This document shows positions 36,441 to 46,606 of a stretch of 64,000 bases of DNA, one piece after another. Below the pieces are notes generated by a model, which was not told the DNA's origin, did no database searches, and saw only the letters and a program-made list of their open reading frames with translations. The stretch covers positions 1 through 64,000 of the forward strand of contig QKGS01000040.1 of NCBI GenBank assembly GCA_003250355.1. Direction: 5' to 3'. Made by a program: the position numbers and the translations under genes. Every line of letters begins with the position of its first letter. The stretch's first letter is position 1. The stretch is from Bacteroidota bacterium (GTDB lineage: Bacteria > Bacteroidota > Bacteroidia > Bacteroidales > SZUA-534).

Positions 36441-39400
36441 ATGAAAAAAATTACTGCCTTTAATACCAAAATGGTAATTGCCGTTTTTGCGTTTTGTTGC
36501 ATTCAATTAACAGGTTATTCCCAAAACAACTGTTTGCATTTCGATGGTTCAAATGATTATATTGATATTCCCTCATTAGGTACAGGTTTAAATCAGTTTA
36601 CGCTTGAAACATGGATAAATCCTGAAGCTTTCAGTGCCAGCCTGAACGGAGTGTACAATACCAACAGTTGGACAACAGGATCGGCACATCTGCAATTTAA
36701 CGGAAGTGGTAATATATGTATAGCAATAAGTGGCGGATCGAACCCGAATATTCCGTTCACTTATGTGTTCCAAACCGGTACATGGTATCATTTGGCCATA
36801 ACCTACAATAAAGTTACCAGTACCATGAACTTGTATGTAAACGGGCAATGGCAGCAAACCTATACCGGCACAAATTTTCCTTTGGTTAATTTTAGTGCCG
36901 CTCGCATAGGGTCGTGGAGTGGCGATGGCCGCTATTTTAAAGGTAAATTGGATGATTTTCGTATTTGGAATCGTGAACGCACGGCTGAAAATATAAAAGA
37001 TAGTGCTATGGTTCTGCTCACCGGAACCGAACCGGGCTTACTGGCTGCATACAATTTTAATCAGGGAACAGCCGGTGGCAGCAATGTCGGGTTAACCCAG
37101 GCCACCAATGCCACAGGTACAAACCATGCCACGCTCACTAACTTTGCATTGAGTGGAAATACATCGAATTGGGTAAGTGGCATAAAGGATGAGCCAAGCA
37201 GCCACGTTTCAAACTTTATGGGTGCGCTGGCAGGCAATAAAATGACTTTATCATGGACTGATGCTACCGGTGGTGTTGTGCCGGATGGATATTTCATTTT
37301 TGCAACTAATGACACTAATAACTTTACTTATCCGGTAAACGGTGTTGAACCACCCATTGATAATAATTTGAGTGATGGATACGGGTGTGTTAAAGTATTG
37401 CAGGGCACTCAAACCTATAATGGCTGGATAAATGAAGCATATAACACAAAATACTATTTTAAAATTTACCCTTTCACTAACCAAACATCGCAAATAAAAT
37501 ACTATACAGGTGAAAATATTCCATGTGTTAACGTTGTTTCGTTACAACAATTTACGGCTGTTGCATCACCCATCCCCCTTTCAAATGGTATGTTCTGGGC
37601 CGATTATCATAACGATGGTTTCTTTGATATGGTAACATATTTAGATAATATGGAGCGCACTGCTATTTACCAAAATAACCTGAATGGTACATTTACAAAA
37701 CAAGCCTATTTTACTTTACCTGCTTTTGAGCGAAACCTGCACTGGATTGATTTTGACCGCAATGGATTTTTAGATATAACAGGTGAATCAACCATTTATT
37801 TGAACAATGCTAATGGAACGTTTACCGGTTATTATTCTTCACTTTGGGGATTAAGCAGGCTTAATGGGCAATGGGCTGATTTTAATAACGATGGAAGCTT
37901 AGATTTATTACAAACAGCTGATAATGGATATGATATTATACTCTATCAGAACACGGCTGGATCATATAAACAAGTATATGGTAATAATTTTAAACCGTGC
38001 GAAGGTCACCTAATATGGTTCGATTATAATAATGACGGTTTTAAAGATATATTAAGCACCGGCGTAAACCCGATTGATGTAAACCTTTACGCAACAATAT
38101 ATAAAAATGCAGGCAACGGAAAGTTTTTAGAACAACCTCAATTTCAGATACCGGCCGGTATTACCAAACCCTTTGTATGCGATTATAACGCCGATGGTTG
38201 GATGGATTTAATTCTGATTGACAGCACCAGCAGCTTGCTACTATTTAAAAATGAGAATGGAATTGGTTTTACTCAAAGGTATAAAACAAATTCATCGGAT
38301 AAGTTTTTTGATATTATTGCAACGGCCGATATTAATAATGATGGTTATGCTGATATTTTGGCATCGTATTTTATAAATAATTATTTAATTGGCATTAAGG
38401 CTATTTCATACAATAATGGTTTATTTTATGAAAGTTATAATCAATTATTTGAAGTAGGAGGTGAACCTTACAAAAGTTACGACCCTAGTATTACTGATAT
38501 TAATAACGATGGAAATATTGACTTGTTTGAGAATTATAGCAGATGCCTGAAAAATATAACTTCTGCAACCAATTTACGACCTAATAAAATTACCAATGCC
38601 TCAGCAGTGGCCGAGGGTAACGGCATTCGGTTTTCATGGAGTGCAACCGATGATAAAACGCCAAGTGCAGGATTAACCTACAATCTTAGAATTGGTACCA
38701 GCCCGGGGGCATCAAATATTCTTTCGGTAAATGCAACTCCTTTAGGAATACTCAAAATACTTGAACCAGGAAATATGGGTACCTGCACCAGTCCGTTTTT
38801 TAGATTACCTAAAGGAACTTATTACTGGAATGTGCAGGCTGTAGATAATTCATATAAGGGGAGCCCATTTATGGATGTTGATAAATTCTTTACAGTAGTT
38901 GATGTAGCAGCCTCAAATATACAAGCATCTGTAATAAATAATACATCGCTAAAACTGAAATGGAATAATGGCAATGGAACTAAGCGTGCTGTTTTTTGCA
39001 AAATTGGCTTAAGCGGAACGGCATCACCTGTTAATAGTAAAACCTATGTTGCATCTCAGGCCTTTACCGAGGGCGATCAAATTGGCATAACCGGCTGGTA
39101 TTGTGTGTATAACGGAATTGCAGATAGTACTATTGTATCGAACCTAAGTTCATCAAATTCGTATGTTTTTCATGTAATAGAATACACCGGCAGTGCAGGT
39201 GCAGAGATTTACATGACACAAACCGGGACAGGAAACCCCGAGGCATACAGCACAAGTATTTTTAGTTTACAAAGCCTTATCGGTGCAGCCAATTATGACA
39301 TAAACAAGAATCACGTGAAAATGGCCGATATGAATAACAATGGCTATTTAGACTTTTTGTATTATAAACCTTACACTGGGTTAATGAATTTATATGTAAA

Positions 39401-42400
39401 TCAAGGAAATAACACTTTTGGAGAAACCAAAATACCTATAAATGCAATTTTAAGTAATTCGGCATTTCATTTATTCGATTATAACAGCGATGGTTTACTC
39501 GATTTCATATACTCAGGCGAAAAACATTCGAACTTTTATTATCAATATACTCGTGCTTATTTTTACATAAATAACGGGAACAATACATTTACATCGTTTT
39601 TATCCGATTCAGTTTTCGGAACATCATATCCTTCAATTGCAAGCGCCGATTTCAATAACGATGGCAATATTGATTTGTTTGTTGGCGGTTCAAAGTCCAG
39701 AATTGTACCAGCTAATAATGCCGAGGGCAAAATTACTGAGTTTTATCCTGTTTCCTTTCTTTATAAGAAAATTGCTACAATCAATAATGATAAATATACA
39801 CGAGTAAACTATAATTTTAAGCCTTTGGAAAACGGAGGTGCATGTTTTGGTGATTTTAACAACGACGGGTGGAGTGATTTAGTTATTAGTGGTTCTGCTG
39901 AAGATGGCCATTTTTATATTTATCTATACCTGAATAATCAGGATGAAACGTTTCGGGAACAACAACTATTAGTAATTCAAAATCAAGTTTATGCAGGATG
40001 TAACCTGTACAGTTCCGATTTTAATAAAGATGGATTTTGCGACTTAATTTGCGGAATTACAAGTAATAAAACCATTTATTTTAAAAATAATGGCTTTGGC
40101 GATTTTGAGGCTGATTATAACACGTTTAGCAATCAAACAAGGTTCAATACCTATACCGTTTCCGATTTTAACAACGATGGCGCAGCCGATATTTTATTTA
40201 CAGACGCTAGTAATCCTTTTAAAAAGTTGTATATCAATAACTACCCCACTAATGGGTTTTCAATTAAAACGGATTTTGTTTCCGATAGGGCTAAAGATAG
40301 TCAGATAACATCGGGCGATTACGACAATGATGGAGACTCTGATTTTATTGTTGCCAATGATGGCGATGGAATTATTAATGTATTCAGAAATACAATGATA
40401 ATGAAATCGAGCTTTTATAATAGTAATAGCAGACCTTCCAAACCAAATAACTTGAAAGTGCAACTAAGTCCAAATGAATTAAGCCTTTCGTGGGATGCTA
40501 TTACAAGCGATGAATCACCTTTTTTAAGTTATAATGTAGCTCTTAAAAAAGATACCATTTTATTCTCGTCACCAAACAGCAATTATGAAAGCGGTAACAG
40601 GTGGATTCCTGAAATGGGTAACACCGGATTTAACACTTTTGCTGTTTTTAGAAACCTTGAACCGGGTAGTTATGTAGCAAAAGTACAAGCTGTGGATGGA
40701 ATGTACTGTGGCAGTGAATGGTCCGACTCTATTACCTTCGAAATTAAAAACCTTTCGGCCTACTTTACATACGACACTGTTTGTGCCCGTACACCTAATA
40801 CCTTAACCGATTTGTCGCAATCGACCAAAACAATTGCATTGCGCCAATGGAAACATTACAACAATAGTACACAAGTGTATGAGACTATTGCTACCGATTC
40901 AGTTTCAAACTATATTTTCCCACACGCCGGGCTCGATTCCATAATGCTTGTGGTTGAAGATATTGATGGCTTGCGCGATTCGGTGAGCCATAACATTTGG
41001 GTAAAATCCCGATCGGTAGCTGAGTTTTCTGCCCCACCGGTTTGCTTTGGTACAGCTACATCTTTTACCGATAATACCACTCTGCCCGACAGTGTGCAAA
41101 CATGGTTATGGAACTTTGGCGATGGTACTGCCAACTCTACCCCAACCAACGCAACACAGCAAAATTACACTTACACCTATTTGAGTGCCGATACCCTTAC
41201 GGCAAGGCTAATTGTACTAAATAAAAACGGCTGTTCTGATATGGTAAGTAAACCCGTTATTGTAGCTCCAATGCCCGACGCTAACCTGAGCGTTTCGTCT
41301 GACAGTAGATTTACATTCTGTAAAAACAGTGGCGACAGCGCATATATTTCAGTACCCGATCAGTTGAATTGCACCTACCAGTGGCTAAATAACAACTACG
41401 ATATTGCAGACAAAATCAATAAGTCAATTACAATTAAAGAAAACGGAGGTAGTTTCAAAGTCAGGGTTACCAATACTTTGGGAGGTTGTTCGGTAACTTC
41501 GGCTAATCCGGTAGTTATTACGGTTAACTCAAACCCCGAAGCACCAACCATTATACAACCCACTCAAACCACCATTTGCGAAGGCGATACTGTAAAACTA
41601 CAGGTTACCCCTGTTGCCGGACTAAGTTATGTATGGAATGGCGGACTAAACACCAATAATCTTAACACCTACAATGCTACCACTAGCGGAACTTATTCGC
41701 TTAAAGTAAGCAACGCTTCAGGTTGCCAAGTTCAGTCAACCAATACAATAAATGTAACTGTAAACCCAATACCTGAAATTAAAGGGTTTAGTTATGGTAA
41801 AACAAACTTTTGCCGTGGAGATAGTGTTGTTTTTTCTGCTATTACAAACCCCGATTTTACATATAAATGGATACAAAATGGAGTGGAAATAACTGGTACA
41901 AACCGTTTCACTGCTTACGAGCAAGGTATTTATAGTCTGTTAGTTATTAATACATACGGTTGTACTTCACAAACCGATAATATTGATGTAAATGTATTTA
42001 CAACTCCCGATTCTCCCACAATTAACCAACCCGCTCAAACCACCATTTGCGAAGGCGATACAGTTAAGCTGTTTGTTTCGCAGGTGCCCGGCTTAACATA
42101 CCTTTGGAGTGGCGGCTTGAATACAAACAATATAAATACATATAATGCTACTACTTCGGGAACATACTCGCTTGTAACATCAAATGCAGGTGGGTGTAGT
42201 GCAGCTTCGGTTAATAGTGTTGAGGTTACCGTAAACCCCAAACCCGAAAAACCCTCGGTAAGTTACGGTAATACCGAAATATGTAAAGGCAATACGGTAA
42301 ACTTTTCGGTTCCCGACAACAGCTCATTAACCTACCAGTGGATTAAAAACGAAACCCCTGTTGCCGGGGCATCATCACATAACTTTTCAGTAAATGAATC

Positions 42401-43220
42401 AGGATTATATTATCTGAAATTGAAAAACAATCAAGGCTGTACAGTTTCTACAAACGGCATTCAGGTTAATGTGTACGACAATCCGCCAAAACCGGTTATA
42501 AAAGAGAGAAACAACATTACAAAATTTTGCAACGGTGCAGTAGTTGAGCTTATGGTCGACAATTCATCGGCTCAGTACAACTACCAATGGCAACGCTCGG
42601 GGGTAAATATCGACACTGCTCTATCGGCGGTGTTATACGGCAAGCTCAAAAGCGGCGATTATTCGGTTATTGCCCGTTCAGGAGTGTGTACATCGCAGTC
42701 GGAAATACTAACCCTTGAAAACAAACCGGCTCCGCCCAAACCCCCTATTTACGCAAGTGGGCCTGTTGAATGGGTGGTAATATGCGATACACGTGAGGCA
42801 CAAGCATACCGCTGGTACTACAATGGTGAACTTATAAAGGGAGCAAATCTTTCAACATATTTTGCCAACCGCAATATGGGCGAATACTATTTCGAAATAA
42901 GCGATGGCGGCGAATGCTGGACTATGAGCGATATTGTTACCATTCCGCTGCCAGGTACCGAACCCATAACAAAATCGGCACAGGTAATTACGGTTTCGCC
43001 AAACCCGTCGAACGGAATTTTTACAATAAACCTTGGCGATAATGAGAATGAAAATGCAATGGTAACAGTTTATAACAGCTACGGCAAAATAATATATTCC
43101 GCTCAACACAACGGTGAAAGGGTTGTTAATTTGAATCTTACACAGGCTGAAAACGGGGTGTACCTGTTCAATGTTATTGCCGGCGGAAATAATGTAATGT
43201 TGAAACTGATAAAAGAGTAG
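36441..43220 (+). CDS. Giant T9SS surface protein: LamG, two FG-GAP/VCBS blocks, FN3, PKD and Ig-like repeats
   Basis: 2259 residues with signal peptide (1-27, LTGYSQ). In order: concanavalin/LamG domain (about 30-210); FN3-like; first FG-GAP/VCBS block (384-707) with seven Ca-binding loops such as DFNNDGSLD; two FN3-like modules (712-950); second FG-GAP block (957-1314) with seven more loops (e.g. DYDNDGDSD); FN3 (1331-1437); two PKD-like modules (1440-1610, WNFGDGT); about six Ig-like modules (1614-2154); type A T9SS sorting domain (about 2182-2259, VSPNPSNGIFTI ... ENGVYLFNVIAGG). It is a probable calcium-dependent adhesin. It is the first gene of a tightly spaced four-gene unit, 1 bp before the next ATG. 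Confidence 0.92.
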   Translation: MKKITAFNTKMVIAVFAFCCIQLTGYSQNNCLHFDGSNDYIDIPSLGTGLNQFTLETWINPEAFSASLNGVYNTNSWTTGSAHLQFNGSGNICIAISGGSNPNIPFTYVFQTGTWYHLAITYNKVTSTMNLYVNGQWQQTYTGTNFPLVNFSAARIGSWSGDGRYFKGKLDDFRIWNRERTAENIKDSAMVLLTGTEPGLLAAYNFNQGTAGGSNVGLTQATNATGTNHATLTNFALSGNTSNWVSGIKDEPSSHVSNFMGALAGNKMTLSWTDATGGVVPDGYFIFATNDTNNFTYPVNGVEPPIDNNLSDGYGCVKVLQGTQTYNGWINEAYNTKYYFKIYPFTNQTSQIKYYTGENIPCVNVVSLQQFTAVASPIPLSNGMFWADYHNDGFFDMVTYLDNMERTAIYQNNLNGTFTKQAYFTLPAFERNLHWIDFDRNGFLDITGESTIYLNNANGTFTGYYSSLWGLSRLNGQWADFNNDGSLDLLQTADNGYDIILYQNTAGSYKQVYGNNFKPCEGHLIWFDYNNDGFKDILSTGVNPIDVNLYATIYKNAGNGKFLEQPQFQIPAGITKPFVCDYNADGWMDLILIDSTSSLLLFKNENGIGFTQRYKTNSSDKFFDIIATADINNDGYADILASYFINNYLIGIKAISYNNGLFYESYNQLFEVGGEPYKSYDPSITDINNDGNIDLFENYSRCLKNITSATNLRPNKITNASAVAEGNGIRFSWSATDDKTPSAGLTYNLRIGTSPGASNILSVNATPLGILKILEPGNMGTCTSPFFRLPKGTYYWNVQAVDNSYKGSPFMDVDKFFTVVDVAASNIQASVINNTSLKLKWNNGNGTKRAVFCKIGLSGTASPVNSKTYVASQAFTEGDQIGITGWYCVYNGIADSTIVSNLSSSNSYVFHVIEYTGSAGAEIYMTQTGTGNPEAYSTSIFSLQSLIGAANYDINKNHVKMADMNNNGYLDFLYYKPYTGLMNLYVNQGNNTFGETKIPINAILSNSAFHLFDYNSDGLLDFIYSGEKHSNFYYQYTRAYFYINNGNNTFTSFLSDSVFGTSYPSIASADFNNDGNIDLFVGGSKSRIVPANNAEGKITEFYPVSFLYKKIATINNDKYTRVNYNFKPLENGGACFGDFNNDGWSDLVISGSAEDGHFYIYLYLNNQDETFREQQLLVIQNQVYAGCNLYSSDFNKDGFCDLICGITSNKTIYFKNNGFGDFEADYNTFSNQTRFNTYTVSDFNNDGAADILFTDASNPFKKLYINNYPTNGFSIKTDFVSDRAKDSQITSGDYDNDGDSDFIVANDGDGIINVFRNTMIMKSSFYNSNSRPSKPNNLKVQLSPNELSLSWDAITSDESPFLSYNVALKKDTILFSSPNSNYESGNRWIPEMGNTGFNTFAVFRNLEPGSYVAKVQAVDGMYCGSEWSDSITFEIKNLSAYFTYDTVCARTPNTLTDLSQSTKTIALRQWKHYNNSTQVYETIATDSVSNYIFPHAGLDSIMLVVEDIDGLRDSVSHNIWVKSRSVAEFSAPPVCFGTATSFTDNTTLPDSVQTWLWNFGDGTANSTPTNATQQNYTYTYLSADTLTARLIVLNKNGCSDMVSKPVIVAPMPDANLSVSSDSRFTFCKNSGDSAYISVPDQLNCTYQWLNNNYDIADKINKSITIKENGGSFKVRVTNTLGGCSVTSANPVVITVNSNPEAPTIIQPTQTTICEGDTVKLQVTPVAGLSYVWNGGLNTNNLNTYNATTSGTYSLKVSNASGCQVQSTNTINVTVNPIPEIKGFSYGKTNFCRGDSVVFSAITNPDFTYKWIQNGVEITGTNRFTAYEQGIYSLLVINTYGCTSQTDNIDVNVFTTPDSPTINQPAQTTICEGDTVKLFVSQVPGLTYLWSGGLNTNNINTYNATTSGTYSLVTSNAGGCSAASVNSVEVTVNPKPEKPSVSYGNTEICKGNTVNFSVPDNSSLTYQWIKNETPVAGASSHNFSVNESGLYYLKLKNNQGCTVSTNGIQVNVYDNPPKPVIKERNNITKFCNGAVVELMVDNSSAQYNYQWQRSGVNIDTALSAVLYGKLKSGDYSVIARSGVCTSQSEILTLENKPAPPKPPIYASGPVEWVVICDTREAQAYRWYYNGELIKGANLSTYFANRNMGEYYFEISDGGECWTMSDIVTIPLPGTEPITKSAQVITVSPNPSNGIFTINLGDNENENAMVTVYNSYGKIIYSAQHNGERVVNLNLTQAENGVYLFNVIAGGNNVMLKLIKE
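41541..42240 (+). repeat. Near-identical Ig-module DNA repeats within the giant surface protein gene
   Basis: Two modules (about 41541-41768 and 42007-42240) share long stretches at DNA level, for example ACCACCATTTGCGAAGGCGA and the encoded GGLNTNN.NTYNATTSGTYSL. A diverged module lies between them. This points to recent duplication or gene conversion inside the coding region. Confidence 0.75.
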
Positions 43221-43221
43221 T

Positions 43222-45132
43222 ATGAAAGTAAAGAGTTTAGTGGCAGTATTGGTTTCAGTTTTAATTTACATAAATGGCTATACCACAGAATTTAGCGAAA
43301 AGCAAAAAGCAGTTATTTATAATGAAGCAATTAATTTATTAAAAACTTATAACACTATAAGCAATAATATGGCCGATGCCGTGGTCGATATTAATGAGGT
43401 GAACAAAGCAAGCCAGCAACTTATCGATTTGTTTGTGAGCCGCAAGGCAATAGTGTATAACGACCTCGACCCCAACTATTTGCTCAGCGAGGCCTATGAG
43501 CTTGAAACTTATGTTGCCAATATGTTGCTCTGGTATCCCGACGGGTTGAAAATATCTTTCGATTATAACAGCATAAAAGCCGGTAACATAATTGAGCACG
43601 GTAACGACATTTATACCGTTGACCTGATGGTAAATAAAACCAATAACGGCAACTACCTTAACCGACAAACCAATAATGTTAGCAAGGAGCTGCTTTACCG
43701 TATTGCATTTTTACAAAAAGGGAGTGCCTATGAAAGCTTTAAAATAGCAGGTGTGCGAAGCAAAGAATCGGGGGCTGCATCGGGTAGCGATATGCTTGCA
43801 GGGGTTAAGAGCGTAAAATTTTCCGATAAGGAACTGGCTATAATTAAGGAACAATCGAAAATGCTTATGGCCGATTATGTAAATTTCATAAACCTGTTGG
43901 TTGACCCCAACGAAACCACCGACGATAAGGCGTATTACAAAATATCGTTTTTGGGGTTGTTTAACGATACTGCCTCGCAGGTATCGAACGATATTGAACC
44001 GGAACCTGTTAACCGCTGGCTGCCTGTTGGCGAGTATTATCAAACATTGGTAAATTCGTACCCCGAAGGAATTAAAAACCTTGCCCTTAATATTGATTCT
44101 GCCGAGTACAGCTCTGTTATTGCCGATGGTGGCGACAAGTATTACATTAACGGTTATATAACAAAATTTTTCTCGGGCAAATACCGCAATAAAACAGTGT
44201 TTCGCGATAACGATAAGTATAATTTTAAAATAACCTTTGAGAAAGATGAAAACACTTTCAAGAATTTTAAAATGGCAAGTATCGACAAATTTGGTGTAAA
44301 CCTGTACCAAGCCACCGATAAAAATTCAAAGGATGAATTACCCCAAATAGCCATAACACCATTGCAACGTAAAGGTTTCTACTTTGGCGCATCGGCAGGT
44401 GTTGGATTAACACATTTCACAGACCCTAACTTAACCGAAGATCCAATACTAAAATGGAGTATCGAAAACAAACCTTCAATATGGTTCGATTTTAATACCA
44501 CTTACTATTATTCGAACCAGTTTGGGATTAATATGGGATTAGGTTATTCGTCATTTACAGCAAACACTTCAATAAAGGGTGAATATCAAATTACTGAGAG
44601 TTATGTAACCGAGGCAAATAAAGAACCATACTACAAGGTGGTAAATGCCGATTTTGACTCTTTGCTCACATTTAATTATATAACAATACCTCTGTCAATA
44701 ATATATCACACAAACGAGAAACCCGAAAAGTGGGGTTTATATGTTCAAATGGGGGTTAATATTTCATTGTTGCTGAGTGGCAATTATCATGCTATGGGCG
44801 ATATGGAAACCACCGGGTATTTCTATAATGGTGAAGGCAATAATAAAATCAGGGAGCAAATACCAAGCTGGGGATTTGTGAACCGCGATGGAATTGATAA
44901 TTCGGGGAAAGTCGGTATTAAAAACATGAATGTATCGGTATTAATTTCACTTGGAGTTAGTTACCCGCTGAACTATTTTACTACTATATATGCAGGGCCT
45001 GAAATAGCATGGGGATTACAGTCGGTTTTGAATTCACCAACATATACCAATATTTTTGGCAATGAAATAAAGTCTAAAACAGCAACATTATCAAATTATG
45101 GTATTAAATTTGGCATTAGTCATAAATTTTAG
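43222..45132 (+). CDS. Outer membrane beta-barrel protein with duplicated N-terminal periplasmic domain, unknown function
   Basis: 636 residues with a signal peptide (about 1-21). Two N-terminal domains (about 25-175 and 205-372) share a pattern: a helix, then ..I.LL.D.N, ..LFN/VYNDL, a Y...L..YP.G.K...L segment, and closing K..YRI.F.K....FK.A.V. This suggests an internal duplication of an NTF2-like fold. The rest (about 385-636) alternates aromatic strands (GFYFGASAGVGLTHF ... TLSNYGIKFGISHKF), typical of an outer membrane barrel ending in aromatic F. It starts 2 bp after the giant adhesin stop and is probably co-translated with it. Inference: it anchors or displays the adhesin. Confidence 0.7.
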   Translation: MKVKSLVAVLVSVLIYINGYTTEFSEKQKAVIYNEAINLLKTYNTISNNMADAVVDINEVNKASQQLIDLFVSRKAIVYNDLDPNYLLSEAYELETYVANMLLWYPDGLKISFDYNSIKAGNIIEHGNDIYTVDLMVNKTNNGNYLNRQTNNVSKELLYRIAFLQKGSAYESFKIAGVRSKESGAASGSDMLAGVKSVKFSDKELAIIKEQSKMLMADYVNFINLLVDPNETTDDKAYYKISFLGLFNDTASQVSNDIEPEPVNRWLPVGEYYQTLVNSYPEGIKNLALNIDSAEYSSVIADGGDKYYINGYITKFFSGKYRNKTVFRDNDKYNFKITFEKDENTFKNFKMASIDKFGVNLYQATDKNSKDELPQIAITPLQRKGFYFGASAGVGLTHFTDPNLTEDPILKWSIENKPSIWFDFNTTYYYSNQFGINMGLGYSSFTANTSIKGEYQITESYVTEANKEPYYKVVNADFDSLLTFNYITIPLSIIYHTNEKPEKWGLYVQMGVNISLLLSGNYHAMGDMETTGYFYNGEGNNKIREQIPSWGFVNRDGIDNSGKVGIKNMNVSVLISLGVSYPLNYFTTIYAGPEIAWGLQSVLNSPTYTNIFGNEIKSKTATLSNYGIKFGISHKF

Positions 45133-45137
45133 AAAAC

Positions 45138-45758
45138 ATGAAATTAATAGCTTTTATAATTCTCCTAAACAGTACAATTATTTCTTTTGCACAGCAACCA
45201 ACCAAAACCGCCGTTGCAAGCAAAGAGGCTGCCATAGTTGAAGAACTAAGCCTTTCGGCTGCAGACATTGAATTATTCAAAGAGCAAACCAAACAAAAGG
45301 TTGAGGAGTTTCAGCAACACATAGTAACCATAGGAAGTAAAGACCAGCCTGCCGAAAAACGCAACATGGCTGAGCGCGAGGCTTTAAAACTTTTTTATGT
45401 AGGAGCTGAAATGCAAACATCGGTTATAAATGCAGCGGGCGAAACCACTATACAGTCGCGCCCTATGGAGAAATATCTGGCAAGGTTGAAATCGCTGCCA
45501 TATACGGCGGTGGTAATCAAATTTTACGATTTGGTCTATATTTCAAGCTTTACCAAAGGACCCGATGGCCGATACTATTCGTCGGCTACCGTATTGCAGG
45601 AGTTTACCGGCTTTACCGGCGACAATGTGGCGTATAAAGATGTAACCAAAAAAGAGATTGAAATAGTAATAGACCTTGTTGAAGACAAATTTTTCAATGA
45701 GAAAAAATGGAAAGTATTTTTGGGTAACATAAAGGCAACTGAAACCCGAGGGGCATAA
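45138..45758 (+). CDS. Exported protein of the surface cassette, NTF2-like pattern
   Basis: 206 residues, signal peptide ending SFAQQ. The mature part has a helical start (LSAADIELFKEQTKQKVEEFQQHI), ALKLFYVGAEMQTSV, PMEKYLARLKSLPYTAVVIKF and a strand-rich end (YYSSATVLQEFTGF...YKDVTKKEIEIVI). The succession resembles each half of the preceding protein's periplasmic part. It lies 5 bp after that gene. No enzyme motif is visible; a periplasmic accessory of the cassette is the best guess. Confidence 0.65.
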   Translation: MKLIAFIILLNSTIISFAQQPTKTAVASKEAAIVEELSLSAADIELFKEQTKQKVEEFQQHIVTIGSKDQPAEKRNMAEREALKLFYVGAEMQTSVINAAGETTIQSRPMEKYLARLKSLPYTAVVIKFYDLVYISSFTKGPDGRYYSSATVLQEFTGFTGDNVAYKDVTKKEIEIVIDLVEDKFFNEKKWKVFLGNIKATETRGA

Positions 45759-45776
45759 ACTAAAAACAATTGTTAT

Positions 45777-46586
45777 TTGAAAATGAACCTCAAACCCCTT
45801 TACTTTATACTTATTATATTTTGGCTTTATATACTCGCTACAAAGAGCATCAATGCCCAGGTTACCATTTCCACATCAAACACCATTGAAACACCTGCCG
45901 AGTATTATTTGAACGTAAAGCAATTTGCCGAGTTTATTGACCGTTTCAACTACACCACCGACTGGAAAGGAAACGTTATAGACCAGTCATTCGCCGAAAA
46001 GTATTCGCGCAAAGCATATATTGGTTATTTGCTTAATGCTGATGATAAACGTTTTATGAACGATACTGCTTATAAAACCCTTTGCGACACTTTTATCAGC
46101 AAGGCTGTTAACCCCGACAAACCATTTGGCATAAGCCTGTATAGCAACCAGGTAACAGCCGTTGCAAAAGTGAATATTGAATATTTGGGCAAACCACAAG
46201 TTGCAAACATTAGTTTTGTACCCGAGGTACTGCCAGATAAATCTGTCAAATGGGTTATTTCAAGTGTTGAGGCAAATTGCTTTACCAATATTTCCGACAG
46301 TTTGCTCAAATATTTCATATCGCCCAATAGCCACGAAACAGGGTTTATAAACCTGAAACGGATTGAAAATGTGGATAACCCCGTTTACTATTTCGACAGT
46401 AACATAACAGCAAACCCCACCATACTATTTATGACCGAAACAGCTGCCAAGCGTTTAACCATTAAGAATATTGAAAAGGTTAGTTACAAAGTAAACTTCC
46501 CTGGTTGGAAAATAACAGTAAATGAGTTTGTCCGCATCGGATATAACTCGGGCTGGCTTATAAGCAATTTGGAACAGAGTCAATAG
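45777..46586 (+). CDS. Exported protein of the surface cassette, NTF2-like pattern
   Basis: 269 residues with an N-terminal hydrophobic signal (about 1-29, KSINAQ). YYLNVKQFAEFIDRFNYTTDW, then YIGYLLNADDKRF, TFISKAV, and strands VTAVAKVNIEYLGKPQVANISFVPEV fit the helix-plus-curved-sheet pattern of NTF2/cystatin-like domains. The C-terminal 90 residues form a second beta-rich part. Last gene of the 36.4-46.6 kb cassette. Convergent with the receptor gene, 20 bp away. Confidence 0.65.
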   Translation: MKMNLKPLYFILIIFWLYILATKSINAQVTISTSNTIETPAEYYLNVKQFAEFIDRFNYTTDWKGNVIDQSFAEKYSRKAYIGYLLNADDKRFMNDTAYKTLCDTFISKAVNPDKPFGISLYSNQVTAVAKVNIEYLGKPQVANISFVPEVLPDKSVKWVISSVEANCFTNISDSLLKYFISPNSHETGFINLKRIENVDNPVYYFDSNITANPTILFMTETAAKRLTIKNIEKVSYKVNFPGWKITVNEFVRIGYNSGWLISNLEQSQ

Positions 46587-46606
46587 TAAATCAAACAAAA
46601 TGTTTA

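Noticed and set aside
41541..42240. CRISPR-like array
   Set aside because: The repeats are in-frame Ig modules of about 230 bp within one protein gene, not short direct repeats with spacers.
43711..44310. 199-codon open frame antisense to the barrel protein gene
   Set aside because: The sense gene has a signal peptide, strand pattern and operon spacing; the antisense frame mirrors its codon use.
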